A stretch of 64,000 nt of DNA, from NCBI RefSeq assembly GCF_031582965.1, contig NZ_CP134049.1, positions 1,984,001 through 2,048,000 on the forward strand, in the 5' to 3' direction. Of the stretch, positions 23,731 through 32,679 are shown piece after piece. Position 1 is the first letter of the stretch. The number at the start of each line of letters is the position of its first letter. Made by a program: the position numbers and the translations under genes. Under the pieces are notes generated by a model that saw only the letters and a program-made list of their open reading frames with translations, was not told the origin of the DNA and searched no databases. The stretch is from Bacillus sp. NEB1478 (GTDB lineage Bacteria; Bacillota; Bacilli; Bacillales; Fictibacillaceae).

Positions 23731-24649
23731 AAAACCTTGGTTTGCTGACGCTAACCTATTGTTAGTAGCTTTTGTGTGGGGAACGACTTTTGTTATTGTT
23801 CAGAGAGCTATTGCCTTTTTGAAGCCCTATTCTTTCAATACTATAAGATTCAGTTTTGCTGCACTTATATTATTTTTCTTTATTTTGTTTTTCAAACGTA
23901 ATTTACTTTTCCATTTTAAAAATGTAACATTGTTGCGAAATGGGGTTATTTTAGGCTTTTTTCTTTATTTAGGCTATGGTTTTCAAACGGTCGGTCTTTT
24001 GTATACTACTTCATCAAAAGCTGGTTTTATTACAGGACTAAGTGTTGTTTTAGTTCCTTTATTAAGCTACTTGTTTTTAAATCAAAAATTAAACTGGCAG
24101 ATCGGAATTAGTTCAATTTTTGCCATGTACGGATTATATTTATTGACCATTCAAAATGCTTTTACAATAAACATCGGTGACGGATATGTATTTTTTTGTG
24201 CTCTTTTCTTTGCTATGCACATCGTATTCACAGGTAAGTTTGCCAAAACATTTGATGCATTGAGTCTGACGGTTGTTCAGCTGATTACTGTTTCAATATG
24301 CAGTTTTATTACCGCATTATTTACAGAGAACTGGCGATCAATGTTTTCAGCCAGCAAAGTTTTTAAACCTGATGTGTTAATTGCACTGTTAATTACATCA
24401 TTATTTGCTACCGCATTAGCTTTTTTGGCACAAACTTACTTCCAGTCATACACTTCTCCTGCCCGAGTGGCGTTTATTTTTGCAATGGAACCCGTTTTTG
24501 CTGCTATAACAGCTTTTATTATGATTAGCGAACATTTGGATGCAAAGGCAATAATCGGCTGTGTACTTATACTTTTGGGTATGGTTTTATCAGAAATAAA
24601 GCTTGGCAAATTTACAATTAAACAGCAAAAAGAGTGGGACGTTCGTTAA
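23723..24649 (+). CDS. DMT superfamily transporter (EamA)
   Basis: A 308-residue membrane protein with ten TMs arranged as two EamA repeats. The N-terminal block VAFVWGTTFVIVQRAI and LGYGFQTVGLLYTTSSKAGFITGL are typical of the YdcZ/YedA group of metabolite exporters. The second repeat ends with FAMEPVFAAITAFIM and LGMVLSEI. The substrate is unknown. Start at ATG 23723, eight bases after GGGAG, inside the end of the RNase H gene, so coupled. Its stop overlaps the convergent ypcP gene by four bases. Confidence 0.83.
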   Translation: MIKKPWFADANLLLVAFVWGTTFVIVQRAIAFLKPYSFNTIRFSFAALILFFFILFFKRNLLFHFKNVTLLRNGVILGFFLYLGYGFQTVGLLYTTSSKAGFITGLSVVLVPLLSYLFLNQKLNWQIGISSIFAMYGLYLLTIQNAFTINIGDGYVFFCALFFAMHIVFTGKFAKTFDALSLTVVQLITVSICSFITALFTENWRSMFSASKVFKPDVLIALLITSLFATALAFLAQTYFQSYTSPARVAFIFAMEPVFAAITAFIMISEHLDAKAIIGCVLILLGMVLSEIKLGKFTIKQQKEWDVR

Positions 24650-25533
24650 CCCACTCTTATTTGTATCTCTAAAGCCTCAAGTGCTTCTCTAACAGTCTGT
24701 TTGTTCAGTTCGTATTTACATATTTCAAGGTCGTGTTCGATTAGATCAGGTACATCTGTATAAATGGTACATAAATCCTTACTCAGAATAGCAAGCTCTC
24801 TGCCAGCTTCTAATTTTTTAAGATATCGCTTGTACTTTGGATCCAGTGTTTCAAAATTTTCATAAATAAATTCAATTGCTCCATATTGCTGAATTAAAGG
24901 CAATGCTGCTTTATCTCCAACACCTGCAACACCTGGTATGTTATCACTCTTATCTCCTAGCAGTGCTTTTACATCGATCCATTGTAATGGAGTAATTCCA
25001 TACTCTTCTTGGAAATGTGATAACGTGTATTTAATTTCATCTCGTTTGATTGAAATGAGCTGAGACGTTTTTTCACATAACAGCTGTAATAAATCACGGT
25101 CATTGCTGTAGATGATACATTCTCCGTCTCTTTCGTTTCGCCAACGATTTACAAGAGTACCAATAATATCATCTGCTTCGTACCTAGGAATTGTTAATTG
25201 ATTAATTCCAATCGTATCAAACAATTCCACTAAAGTTTCAAATTGCTGGATTAATGGCTCAGGAAGCTCGCCTCTTGTTCCCTTATAATCCGCAAATTTT
25301 TCCCTTCGAAGGGTTTCATCGCTTTTAACATCCCACGCAACTGTGATATGAGTGGGTTCATGCTCTCTAACTAACATTAATAATTTTTGAATTGTAACTC
25401 GAATCGCATTTGTGAATTGTCCTTTTGAGTTTCTCGGAAGGTCGTGCATTTCTTTACCATATGCTGTAGCAAAATAACATCTGCTCAGCAAGTTAAAGCC
25501 ATCAATTAAAAGTAATGTTTCTTTCTTTTCCAT
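24646..25533 (-). CDS. ypcP: 5'-3' exonuclease (FEN/PolA N-terminal-like, YpcP type)
   Basis: A 295-residue flap-endonuclease-fold nuclease, the free-standing homologue of the PolA 5' nuclease domain. Metal-binding acids are in LLLIDGFNLLS, VAWDVKSDETLRR, RYEADDIIGTLV, IYSNDRDLLQLL and the helix-three-turn-helix GDKSDNIPGVAGVG. Length matches YpcP. It helps remove RNA primers and repair DNA in bacilli that have a PolA lacking or duplicating this activity. ATG 25533 follows GGGGGAAAG; an upstream in-frame start at 25551 lies before that site. Confidence 0.9.
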   Translation of the reverse strand: MEKKETLLLIDGFNLLSRCYFATAYGKEMHDLPRNSKGQFTNAIRVTIQKLLMLVREHEPTHITVAWDVKSDETLRREKFADYKGTRGELPEPLIQQFETLVELFDTIGINQLTIPRYEADDIIGTLVNRWRNERDGECIIYSNDRDLLQLLCEKTSQLISIKRDEIKYTLSHFQEEYGITPLQWIDVKALLGDKSDNIPGVAGVGDKAALPLIQQYGAIEFIYENFETLDPKYKRYLKKLEAGRELAILSKDLCTIYTDVPDLIEHDLEICKYELNKQTVREALEALEIQIRVG

Positions 25534-25571
25534 GTTCTCTTTCCCCCGCAAAATAGCTAATTATATGATTT

Positions 25572-25606
25572 AAAAAAGCGCATTTTACATGATGTAAAAT
25601 ACGCTT
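25572..25606 (-). terminator. intrinsic terminator of the 6S-like RNA
   Basis: Stem AAGCGTATTTTACAT/ATGTAAAATGCGCTT with one mismatch and a two-base loop, followed by TTTTTT on the minus strand. Confidence 0.92.
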
Positions 25607-25611
25607 GTTAA

Positions 25612-25797
25612 AAGTTAAGTAAGATCCGCTCTGCCGTGACTTTATATGCCTTTGGAACCTGATCTCTCAGGTGGGTACCCGCAGCTGTCGTTACAGTCTT
25701 CCAAGTCGGATGCAAGGCTTGACTGCCTGACAGATCATATTGGATTCCCGTCGTTAGCACATAGGTTAAAGACATTGGAAAGCCACGAACATCGCAG
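25612..25797 (-). ncRNA. 6S RNA-like small RNA
   Basis: About 185 nt between a strong promoter and a strong terminator, with no open frame carrying a ribosome site. The ends pair as in 6S RNA: ATCTGC with GCGGAT and GTGGCTTT with AAAGTCAC, leaving a large internal bulge. Near the 3' side is a short hairpin CCTGAGAGATCAGG. 6S RNAs mimic an open promoter and bind the sigma-A RNA polymerase holoenzyme. The location beside ypcP matches my memory of one of the two 6S genes in B. subtilis (bsrB). Identity rests on fold and context, not on alignment. Confidence 0.7.
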
Positions 25798-25803
25798 ATT
25801 TTT

Positions 25804-25832
25804 ATTATACAACCTCTTGTTTCAGAAGTAAA
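25804..25832 (-). promoter_or_regulatory. vegetative promoter of the 6S-like RNA
   Basis: On the minus strand TTTACT (25827-25832) and a perfect TATAAT (25804-25809) are 17 bp apart. The -35 element overlaps the start of the region just before the stop codon of the upstream small gene (stop at 25834-25836). Confidence 0.8.
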
Positions 25833-25833
25833 A

Positions 25834-25974
25834 TCATTTTGTTTTTTTACCGTGGTGCATCTTTTGAACTTCCATTTCGGCATAAGAAGCAAATTCGGTT
25901 TGATTTTCTGTTCCATTTTCTTTCACATTGTTATTTCGCTGCGCATTTGCGTTTGCCTTTTTCTGTTTTCCCAT
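25834..25974 (-). CDS. small gamma-type SASP-like protein
   Basis: A 46-residue hydrophilic protein read directly from the sequence. It begins MGKQKKANANAQRNN, has the block NQTEFASYAEMEVQ and ends in a Lys/His-rich tail. The T-E-F-A-S box with surrounding Asn, Gln and Ala is the mark of gamma-type small acid-soluble spore proteins, although here there is only one copy and the protein is half the usual length. A very strong AAGGAGGG lies seven bases before the ATG. It is upstream of the 6S-like gene in the same orientation. Spore function is inference. Confidence 0.6.
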   Translation of the reverse strand: MGKQKKANANAQRNNNVKENGTENQTEFASYAEMEVQKMHHGKKTK

Positions 25975-26079
25975 GTTTAATCCCTCCTTTTTACTTACTA
26001 TGGCTTAATTGCCTCTAAATATTTATTACATAAAATTTCCTTAATTGGTTAAGCTATTTATTAAAAGGAGGGATAGATT

Positions 26080-26334
26080 ATGACGAATCCTTATTTATGT
26101 CCAAACTGTAAAACTAATCGAACTCGTTTCAATGTGATCGAACAAAATCCAGTTTCAGTTAAATTAGATCCTGCGACAGGCAGTGTTGTTCAGCAATATG
26201 GCGATGGCGATGACCTAGATATGTTTCATCTGCCATACAAAGGTGCTCAAAAGCTTATTCAATGTGCAGCATGTGGAGTAGTCGGCGAAGAGGAAATGTA
26301 TATTAAACGAGCTCAAAGTAATCCTAGAACATAA
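26080..26334 (+). CDS. zinc-ribbon protein of unknown function
   Basis: An 84-residue soluble protein. CPNCK at residues 7-11 and CAACG near 62-66 make a two-knuckle zinc ribbon separated by about 50 residues. Between them a stretch of Asp and Gly (YGDGDDLDMFHLP) forms an acidic loop. The family is found in bacilli without assigned function, as far as I can tell. AAGGAGGG lies eight bases before the ATG. It is divergent from the SASP-like gene and followed by a bidirectional terminator. Confidence 0.75.
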   Translation: MTNPYLCPNCKTNRTRFNVIEQNPVSVKLDPATGSVVQQYGDGDDLDMFHLPYKGAQKLIQCAACGVVGEEEMYIKRAQSNPRT

Positions 26335-26340
26335 TTTTAA

Positions 26341-26377
26341 AAAGACTGTCAGTATAAATAACATACTGACAGTCTTT
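26341..26377. terminator. bidirectional intrinsic terminator
   Basis: Perfect 15-bp stem AAAGACTGTCAGTAT/ATACTGACAGTCTTT, with a better T-run on the minus strand. Confidence 0.9.
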
Positions 26378-26379
26378 CC

Positions 26380-27816
26380 TTATCTTTGTGGAATTTTTAA
26401 TGGGATAACAACAGCCTTTTTTAATGGTTCGAAGCTCACTAGATTTGAAAGAGTTACTGTAAGTTCCTCAGTCGGCAGTCCCTTATTAAAATCAATAAAA
26501 AACGCTTGTTCTCCTTGTTCGAAATTATCGTGTATTTCGAAATTTTCGTAATTTTTACCATCAAGATTTTTTACTGAAACTAAGTTTGTCAAATTACTTT
26601 CCTCTGATTTCATATCTATAAAATGATATTTTGGGCGAGGATATATCAAATAATCAAAAGCATTTGATACGGTGGTTAAGGTGAATTTTATTACAGGTTT
26701 CTTAGTTTCTGGGTCTAGTGTTAATCCGCTATAGGCTCCCTTAATTCCGTTTTCATTAAATATCACAATATTTCTAACCACATCTTCATTAGGATTTGCT
26801 TTTAATTTATTTATATCTTCTTTTGAAACGGTAAAATCGTGTGAAGTATTCGTCCTATGTATGGAATGAGAAATGATTATTTCCGCTCTTTCCTTTTTGT
26901 CTAGGGAAATCAAATCATTAATGATTCCATAGGTTTCGATATAACTTCTCCCCTTTCCATCATTTGAAATCTGATATTCAAATGAATTGACTTCTTCATC
27001 ACTGTCTCTAAAATATTTCTTGAAATTACCAACAAGTGAAATTAAGGTAGGATCATCCTGTTGAACAACTGATAATCTTGATCCCATTTGATAAAATTGT
27101 AAATTACCAATCTTTATCTCCTTGTTATTGTTAAGAGTAACTATCTTATTTATTGGCTCTGAACTAATGATTATAGGTTCTTCATTCACATTAGCTGGTG
27201 TGACCTTAAAAGAAATAGGATCAAGTTTAATCGTGCCTTTTTTTGAGTATAAACTTAATTTTGTAAACTCCAACCGGTCACTTTTGATGATTTTTTCCCA
27301 ATCAGCTTCTTCGTTTACATTCTCAAAATTGGAGCGTAAGATTACGGATCGATATACACGATGTTTATAGACATATCCATCTAATGAAATTTCCCCATTA
27401 TAACTTTCAGCAGGAGTTTCCAATGAATCTCCATTACTCGATGAAAGTTTAATTTTGTCGACGAATAATTTTGGAATGTCGTCCAAATTTTTATCTCTTT
27501 CTAAAAGGTCTACACTGTACAAAATATATAATTGGTTGGCATAATACCATGTTTTCTCGATCTTGAATTCTCGCTGTTCGTTAGGAATGGGGATAATAAT
27601 TTTACTGTCTTTTAACAAATGAAAGTGATTAACGAACTTTAAATCTTGAAATTTCGATTCTTCCAATTTCATTAATTCGTTCCAGCTATCTGCTACTTGA
27701 AATTTTTCTGTATTGACTTTCCATGTTGGTTCAGCACTTTTTTGAAATTGGGTATATGAAATAAATGCAATAATTAAAATTAGACCGATGAAAATTTTTT
27801 TCCATTTTGTATGCAA
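26380..27816 (-). CDS. membrane-anchored protein of unknown function, paralogue A
   Basis: A 478-residue protein. A Lys-rich N-terminus and one hydrophobic segment (IFIGLILIIAFISYTQF, residues 8-24) form a signal anchor; no lipobox Cys is present, so the rest is probably outside the membrane. The body is beta-rich and highly charged. It shares a collinear series of blocks with the next gene: AEPTWKVN, LYILYSVDLLERDKN, GYVYKHRVYRS, DVVRNIVIFNEN and a closing PLKKAVVIPLKIP. The start is TTG, nine bases after GAGGGG. It is the distal gene of a two-gene operon. I do not recognise the family. Confidence 0.75.
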   Translation of the reverse strand: MHTKWKKIFIGLILIIAFISYTQFQKSAEPTWKVNTEKFQVADSWNELMKLEESKFQDLKFVNHFHLLKDSKIIIPIPNEQREFKIEKTWYYANQLYILYSVDLLERDKNLDDIPKLFVDKIKLSSSNGDSLETPAESYNGEISLDGYVYKHRVYRSVILRSNFENVNEEADWEKIIKSDRLEFTKLSLYSKKGTIKLDPISFKVTPANVNEEPIIISSEPINKIVTLNNNKEIKIGNLQFYQMGSRLSVVQQDDPTLISLVGNFKKYFRDSDEEVNSFEYQISNDGKGRSYIETYGIINDLISLDKKERAEIIISHSIHRTNTSHDFTVSKEDINKLKANPNEDVVRNIVIFNENGIKGAYSGLTLDPETKKPVIKFTLTTVSNAFDYLIYPRPKYHFIDMKSEESNLTNLVSVKNLDGKNYENFEIHDNFEQGEQAFFIDFNKGLPTEELTVTLSNLVSFEPLKKAVVIPLKIPQR

Positions 27817-27849
27817 AACACTATTCCCCTCGCTGTGTAGATTCCTATT

Positions 27850-29304
27850 TTATCTTTTAAATAAGGCGGCTTCCATTTTCGGAATTTTATAGGCGATTGT
27901 CACAGGCTTAGGCAATGGTTTCGAATAAACGAGATCAGTGATGGAAATCGTTAACGTTTCTTCTGGTATATTAATCGTGTTTAATGCCCCGTCGTCTGTA
28001 TCCTCTTTAAAAAAAGCAATGTTATAAGTCGTTTTCGATTCATCTTCAATTTTAAACAAATCAAAATTTTTCATTGTTTCTTTTTTACTGTTTGCTACAT
28101 GCAGTATGTTTTTTTTGTAGCTCCTTACATATTCTTCGGTAACTCCATTATCTACAAAATAACTTTCAGGGGATAATTCATATGTTATATCAGTTTTCTT
28201 ATTATTTTTAATCTCACCAATTTGTATGGAAGGTTTGCCGTTATAAAATCGAAGCCCTTCATAAATGAAAGTGTTATTATGTTCTGTAGTTATAGGCTCA
28301 TTTCTCACAATTTCATGATTAGGATGTGAGTTCATTTTCTTAATATCTTCTTTTGGTATCATCCATGAGTAAGTTTTTTTATCTTTATATAATGAGGCAT
28401 CAATAGTAATCGTTTTTTTCTTTTTTGAATTCTCTTGCTCTAATTGTTTTTCGAAGGTCGGCAATGAAAATCCTTTCTCCGGTGTACCTACAAGATCCCA
28501 TGAGAGGGGGGTGCCGGGTTGATCAATCCATCCGGAAAAACCGATTAAATCCTTATCATCTCTTGGAATATCAACTGAAAACTGACGGCTGTACAATAAA
28601 ATCTCATAAGCGTTTATTTCAGCTTTTTTGTTGCCATCGTAAATAAATTTTTTATGTATTGGAGATGATTCCAGTACTTTTTCTAAGATGTTTTCTAATG
28701 AAACTTTAAAACCGATATTTTTAATTTTGTCAAAACCTTCTCTATTAAAAACTTGAAGGTTTTGCAGTTCGAAACGATTAACACTTGTTAAAATATCCCA
28801 ATCATTTCGTTCAAGTTTTTCCGTATTAGGAACTAAAAACATGGAACGATACAGTCTGTGTTTATACACAAATCCTGAATCTGCAGTGAGGTTATCGCCT
28901 GCTTGAAATGAGAATTCTTTGTCTTTTTCATCTGAAAGTTGCATATTTTTAACGAGGAGGCGCGGGACATCTTGTGCATTTTTATCCCGTTCTTTTAAAT
29001 CTACACTATATAAAATATATAAACTGCCTTGTAAGTTCCAAACTTTTTCTATCGTTAATGTCCTTAGTTCTTTTTCTAATGGAATGGTTTTATTTATTTT
29101 TTGAAGAAGGTTATAACTATCTACTACTCTAAGCTCTTCAAATTTTGTGTATTCCTTTTCCATTCCTTCATTAAAACTGTCCACTACATGGAATTGTTTC
29201 TCATTAACTTTCCAAGCGGGTTCCGCGCTTTTGGCAAACTGGGTATAAAAGATGAAGCCGCCTAGCAAAATACCCCCAACGGCTAGCTTTTTCCACTTAT
29301 TCAA
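27850..29304 (-). CDS. membrane-anchored protein of unknown function, paralogue B
   Basis: A 484-residue protein with the same design as its neighbour: signal anchor at about residues 6-22 (LAVGGILLGGFIFYTQF), then AEPAWKVNEKQFHVVDS, LYILYSVDLKERDKN, GYVYKHRLYRS, EIVRNEPITTEHN and a final PLPKPVTIAYKIP. Overall identity looks moderate, so the duplication is old. The start is TTG after GGGGATG. The gap to the downstream paralogue is only 33 bp, so they are cotranscribed. A short inverted repeat CTCTATATAGAG lies just upstream at about 29323. Function is unknown. Confidence 0.75.
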   Translation of the reverse strand: MNKWKKLAVGGILLGGFIFYTQFAKSAEPAWKVNEKQFHVVDSFNEGMEKEYTKFEELRVVDSYNLLQKINKTIPLEKELRTLTIEKVWNLQGSLYILYSVDLKERDKNAQDVPRLLVKNMQLSDEKDKEFSFQAGDNLTADSGFVYKHRLYRSMFLVPNTEKLERNDWDILTSVNRFELQNLQVFNREGFDKIKNIGFKVSLENILEKVLESSPIHKKFIYDGNKKAEINAYEILLYSRQFSVDIPRDDKDLIGFSGWIDQPGTPLSWDLVGTPEKGFSLPTFEKQLEQENSKKKKTITIDASLYKDKKTYSWMIPKEDIKKMNSHPNHEIVRNEPITTEHNNTFIYEGLRFYNGKPSIQIGEIKNNKKTDITYELSPESYFVDNGVTEEYVRSYKKNILHVANSKKETMKNFDLFKIEDESKTTYNIAFFKEDTDDGALNTINIPEETLTISITDLVYSKPLPKPVTIAYKIPKMEAALFKR

Positions 29305-29394
29305 CTATGACATCCCCTTTTTCTCTCTATATAGAGAAATAATACCATAATTTTTAGAATAGTCGCTAAAATTATTTCCCTTATTTTTACATTG

Positions 29395-29421
29395 AAAAAA
29401 CCTTGCCTAATTGACAAGGTT
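29395..29421 (-). terminator. intrinsic terminator at the end of the kamA-yod operon
   Basis: Stem AACCTTG/CAAGGTT with a nine-base loop, followed by six T residues on the minus strand. Confidence 0.8.
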
Positions 29422-29428
29422 TAGTCTG

Positions 29429-30736
29429 CTATAAAGAAACAGTTTCACTGATTTTATCCAACTGAGCTTCCATTATATTTAGTCCTTTTTGAAGCTGTTC
29501 TTTTGAAATAACGAGAGGGGATAATATTCTGATCACGTTGCTGTATATACCTGCCCCCATTATGGCAAGTCCATTTTGATTGCAAGCTGCTATCAGTTGT
29601 TTAGCTTTGATCGCATCCGGTTTTTTACTAGACTTATCTTGAACGATTTCAAGTGCACACATCGCACCGATCCCTCTTACATCTCCAATAAAATCATATT
29701 GATTTTTCCATTTTGTAAATGTATTTAAGATGATGGAACCAATTTCGTTTGCTTTTGCTAAAAGTCCATCTTCTTCAATCATTGAAATGACTTCTAAAGC
29801 AGCAACACAGCCAAGCGGACTGCCTCCATATGTTCCTCCAATTTCACCTGGAGCAGGTGCATCCATTATTTCAGCTTTTCCTGTTACTGCAGAAATGGGT
29901 AGACCTGCTGCTATAGATTTTGACATGGTCATTAAATCTGGAACAACGTCAAAATGTTCAATGGCAAACATCTTACCAGTACGGCCAAAACCTGTTTGTA
30001 TTTCATCTGCTATAAGTAAGATATTATACTTGTCGCAAATTTTACGGAGTCCTTGAACAAAATTCTTTGATGGTACAACAAATCCGCCTTCCCCTTGAAC
30101 AGGCTCAAAAATGATTGCGGCTATTTCTTCAGGTGGAACTTCACCTAAAAAGAAATCTTCAAATTTGCTTAAAATGGAAGCATCTGTTTCTTCCGTATTT
30201 CGCTCATCACGGTAATAATAAGGATATGGCATTTTGTACGTTTCAGGTGCAAATGGACCGAATTCGAACTTATAAGGTTTTACTTTACTAGTTAATGACA
30301 TTGCTAGAAGGGTACGTCCGTGGAACCCGCGCTCAAATGAAATGATTGCTTTTCTGCCTGTATATTTACGAGCTATTTTTACAGCATTTTCAACTGCTTC
30401 TGCACCACTATTTAGGAAAAATGTTTTTTTGTGATGATTACCTGGAGTGATATCATTCAGTTTTTCTGCGAGCTGAATATAAGGCTCATACATCATGACA
30501 TGAAAACAAGGATGGATGTATTTTTCAATTTGATTCTTTAAGGCATCTACAATTCGAGGCGGGCAATGACCTACATTTAACGTACCGATAGCACCTGCAA
30601 AATCAATGTATTCTTTTCCGTCAACATCTGTCATCGTACTTCCGCTTGCATGATCTAAAAAGTTTAATACCGTGTTAAATGGACCTCTTGGAACATTCAG
30701 CTCCTTACGCTTTAGAAGGTCTTCCGATTTCTTCAT
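29429..30736 (-). CDS. class III aminotransferase, 4-aminobutyrate/omega-amino acid type
   Basis: A 435-residue PLP enzyme. GAIGTLNVGHCPPRIV, NSGAEAVENAVKIARKYT, FERGFHGRT, EPVQGEGGFVVP and DEIQTGFGRTG are class III blocks. The PLP Lys is in MSKSIAAGLP near residue 273. The E-x-V-Q-G-E-G-G pattern and DEIQTGFGR favour a GabT-like omega-aminotransferase. ATG 30736 follows GGGGGG and overlaps the end of yodQ, so this is the last gene of the operon. It adds a second aminotransferase to the B. subtilis yod set, perhaps for a later amino group of the lysine-derived chain. Confidence 0.85.
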   Translation of the reverse strand: MKKSEDLLKRKELNVPRGPFNTVLNFLDHASGSTMTDVDGKEYIDFAGAIGTLNVGHCPPRIVDALKNQIEKYIHPCFHVMMYEPYIQLAEKLNDITPGNHHKKTFFLNSGAEAVENAVKIARKYTGRKAIISFERGFHGRTLLAMSLTSKVKPYKFEFGPFAPETYKMPYPYYYRDERNTEETDASILSKFEDFFLGEVPPEEIAAIIFEPVQGEGGFVVPSKNFVQGLRKICDKYNILLIADEIQTGFGRTGKMFAIEHFDVVPDLMTMSKSIAAGLPISAVTGKAEIMDAPAPGEIGGTYGGSPLGCVAALEVISMIEEDGLLAKANEIGSIILNTFTKWKNQYDFIGDVRGIGAMCALEIVQDKSSKKPDAIKAKQLIAACNQNGLAIMGAGIYSNVIRILSPLVISKEQLQKGLNIMEAQLDKISETVSL

Positions 30737-31995
30737 TCTATAATCCCCCCGCACCAGTCATATATAGTTAGAGCAATGATTTCAGCAGCTTCTAAGACCT
30801 TTTGAATTTCTATATATTCATTTGGATAATGAGCAACAGCAGTTACCCCAGGGCCAAATACAATTGAAGGTGTATTTCCTGCTTGTGTTAAAAGACCTCC
30901 GTCTGTTCCCCATGGAGATGCTTCAATAATAGGCTTTTCACCGCTTACTTGTTCATAATTACGAATAAGGGTTTTCATTAAAGGATGCGTTGTATCGATG
31001 GAACCTGGCAGCCATTGTGCTCCAAACCATTCGATCATGACCGGATGATCTTTTATCCACGAATCATCAATAGCGGAAAGATGTTCTTCCAGTTCTATTT
31101 TTACTGCTTCAAGCGTTTCATGTGGTGCTACACCAATTCTTCCTTCTATCAAAACTGTATCGGGAACACTTGATGGCCAATTCCCACCTGATATTTTACC
31201 GACATTGATAGGAACTGGAATGGGTATATTCTTATATAAAGGATCAGTAATTCGCTGATTTCGAGATTCTTCTAATTCTTTGACAGACGCTAGAACGATT
31301 GCTGCTTTTTCGATGGCACTGATTCCTTCATATCGAGTTCCGCCATGTGCAGCTTTTCCCTTGATCGTTAATCTAAACCACATGGATCCTTGCTGAGCAG
31401 GAAATATTTTCATGTTAGTCGGTTCTGGAATGATTGCCGCGTCAGCTGTATATCCTCTAAGCACAGCTGCAAGAGTCCCTGCACCTCCACTTTCCTCTTC
31501 AATTACACTATGAAAATATAAGTCTCCTTTTAACTGAGTTCCTGTTTCCTTTAATGCTTGGATGGCTAATAGAAGGGCTAAATTACCACCTTTCATATCA
31601 GTAGAACCCCGTCCGTAAAGTTTTCCATCGATAACTTTCCCGCTGAATGGATGTTCATCCCATTGGTTAAGATCTCCTTCGGGCACTACATCAATATGAC
31701 CATTTAATACAAGGGACCTTCCCTTACCTGTGCCTCGCCAAATCCCTACAACATTTGGACTTTTGCTAAAATCTGTACGTCCTGCACAAAAATAAGGATG
31801 CGCTCCCAGCTCTTCACCATCTGGGTACCACATATCTACTTCTAAACCAATCTCTTCTAATTTAGAAGCGATTAGTTTTTGGACTCCAGCTTCATTTTCA
31901 GTCGTACTGGCTTCTTGTACCGTTTTTTGTAAAAAAAGAACTGCGTTTTCTTGTTCTTGGAGAAGCCAATTAGAAAGCTTTTCTTTGACTAGCAT
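30733..31995 (-). CDS. yodQ: M20 family deacylase YodQ
   Basis: A 420-residue zinc peptidase-fold amidohydrolase of the ArgE/DapE group. Metal ligands are in LNGHIDVVPEGD (His and Asp), YGRGSTDMKGG (Asp) and IEEESGGAG (Glu pair). The dimerisation lid is AAHGGTRYEGISAIEKA. The last ligand His is in GVTAVAHYPNEY. Within the cluster it may remove the acetyl group put on beta-lysine by AblB; this is inference. AAGGTG lies seven bases before the ATG. It overlaps the downstream aminotransferase by four bases. Confidence 0.88.
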   Translation of the reverse strand: MLVKEKLSNWLLQEQENAVLFLQKTVQEASTTENEAGVQKLIASKLEEIGLEVDMWYPDGEELGAHPYFCAGRTDFSKSPNVVGIWRGTGKGRSLVLNGHIDVVPEGDLNQWDEHPFSGKVIDGKLYGRGSTDMKGGNLALLLAIQALKETGTQLKGDLYFHSVIEEESGGAGTLAAVLRGYTADAAIIPEPTNMKIFPAQQGSMWFRLTIKGKAAHGGTRYEGISAIEKAAIVLASVKELEESRNQRITDPLYKNIPIPVPINVGKISGGNWPSSVPDTVLIEGRIGVAPHETLEAVKIELEEHLSAIDDSWIKDHPVMIEWFGAQWLPGSIDTTHPLMKTLIRNYEQVSGEKPIIEASPWGTDGGLLTQAGNTPSIVFGPGVTAVAHYPNEYIEIQKVLEAAEIIALTIYDWCGGIIE

Positions 31996-32016
31996 CTATT
32001 TTCACCTTCTTCCGTT

Positions 32017-32679
32017 TTATTGAAAGGCAGAAACTTTTTCATCTACAATTACGTTAGCACCAGTCGAACTTAAAACATCATCTACTGAATAGGGGGTCAT
32101 CACTTCTTTTAAAATTAATTTTCTCTCTTTACAATGGAACACAGCTTTTTCTGTAATGATCATATGTGCTCCTTCTTTAACAGTTAGAGGCAATGAACAC
32201 TGTTTAACGATCTTTGGATTACCGTTCTTATCTGTATGGTTCATTAAGATAATCACTTTTTTTGCCTTTTGTGCCAAATCAATCGCTCCGCCCATTCCAG
32301 GAACACGTTTACCTGGTACGATCCAGTTTGCGATATCACCGGTCTCACTCACTTCAAGAGCACCGAGTATAGTCACATCTAGCAGCCCTCTCCGTATGAT
32401 TCCAAATGCGGTTGCACTATCAAAATAAGATGCTCCAGGCTGGATCGTAACAGGGTATCCTCCTGCATTTGAGAGATTTCCATCTTCTTCTCCCTCTGCT
32501 GGAGAACCCCCCATTCCTAATATTCCATTCTCAGTGTGCAGCATGATATGTAATTCACTTGAAATATAATCTGCGACAAGTGTTGGAATGCCAATACCTA
32601 AATTAACCGTCATTCCATCTTTTATTTCGAGCGCGGCTCTTCGTGCGATTCTATGCCTTGTTTCAGTTCCCATACCCAT
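32017..32679 (-). CDS. yodR: CoA-transferase subunit B, YodR
   Basis: A 220-residue beta subunit of a 3-oxoacid-type CoA-transferase. The catalytic Glu is E50 in LHTENGILGMG. MTVNLGIGIPTLVADY and GAIDLAQKAKKVIILMNHTDK are subunit B blocks. With YodS it should move CoA from an acyl-CoA donor to a short carboxylic acid. The start at 32679 has GGGGTGG seven bases upstream and lies inside the end of yodS, a 58-bp overlap in another frame. The same overlap supports tight co-expression of the two subunits. Confidence 0.92.
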   Translation of the reverse strand: MGMGTETRHRIARRAALEIKDGMTVNLGIGIPTLVADYISSELHIMLHTENGILGMGGSPAEGEEDGNLSNAGGYPVTIQPGASYFDSATAFGIIRRGLLDVTILGALEVSETGDIANWIVPGKRVPGMGGAIDLAQKAKKVIILMNHTDKNGNPKIVKQCSLPLTVKEGAHMIITEKAVFHCKERKLILKEVMTPYSVDDVLSSTGANVIVDEKVSAFQ

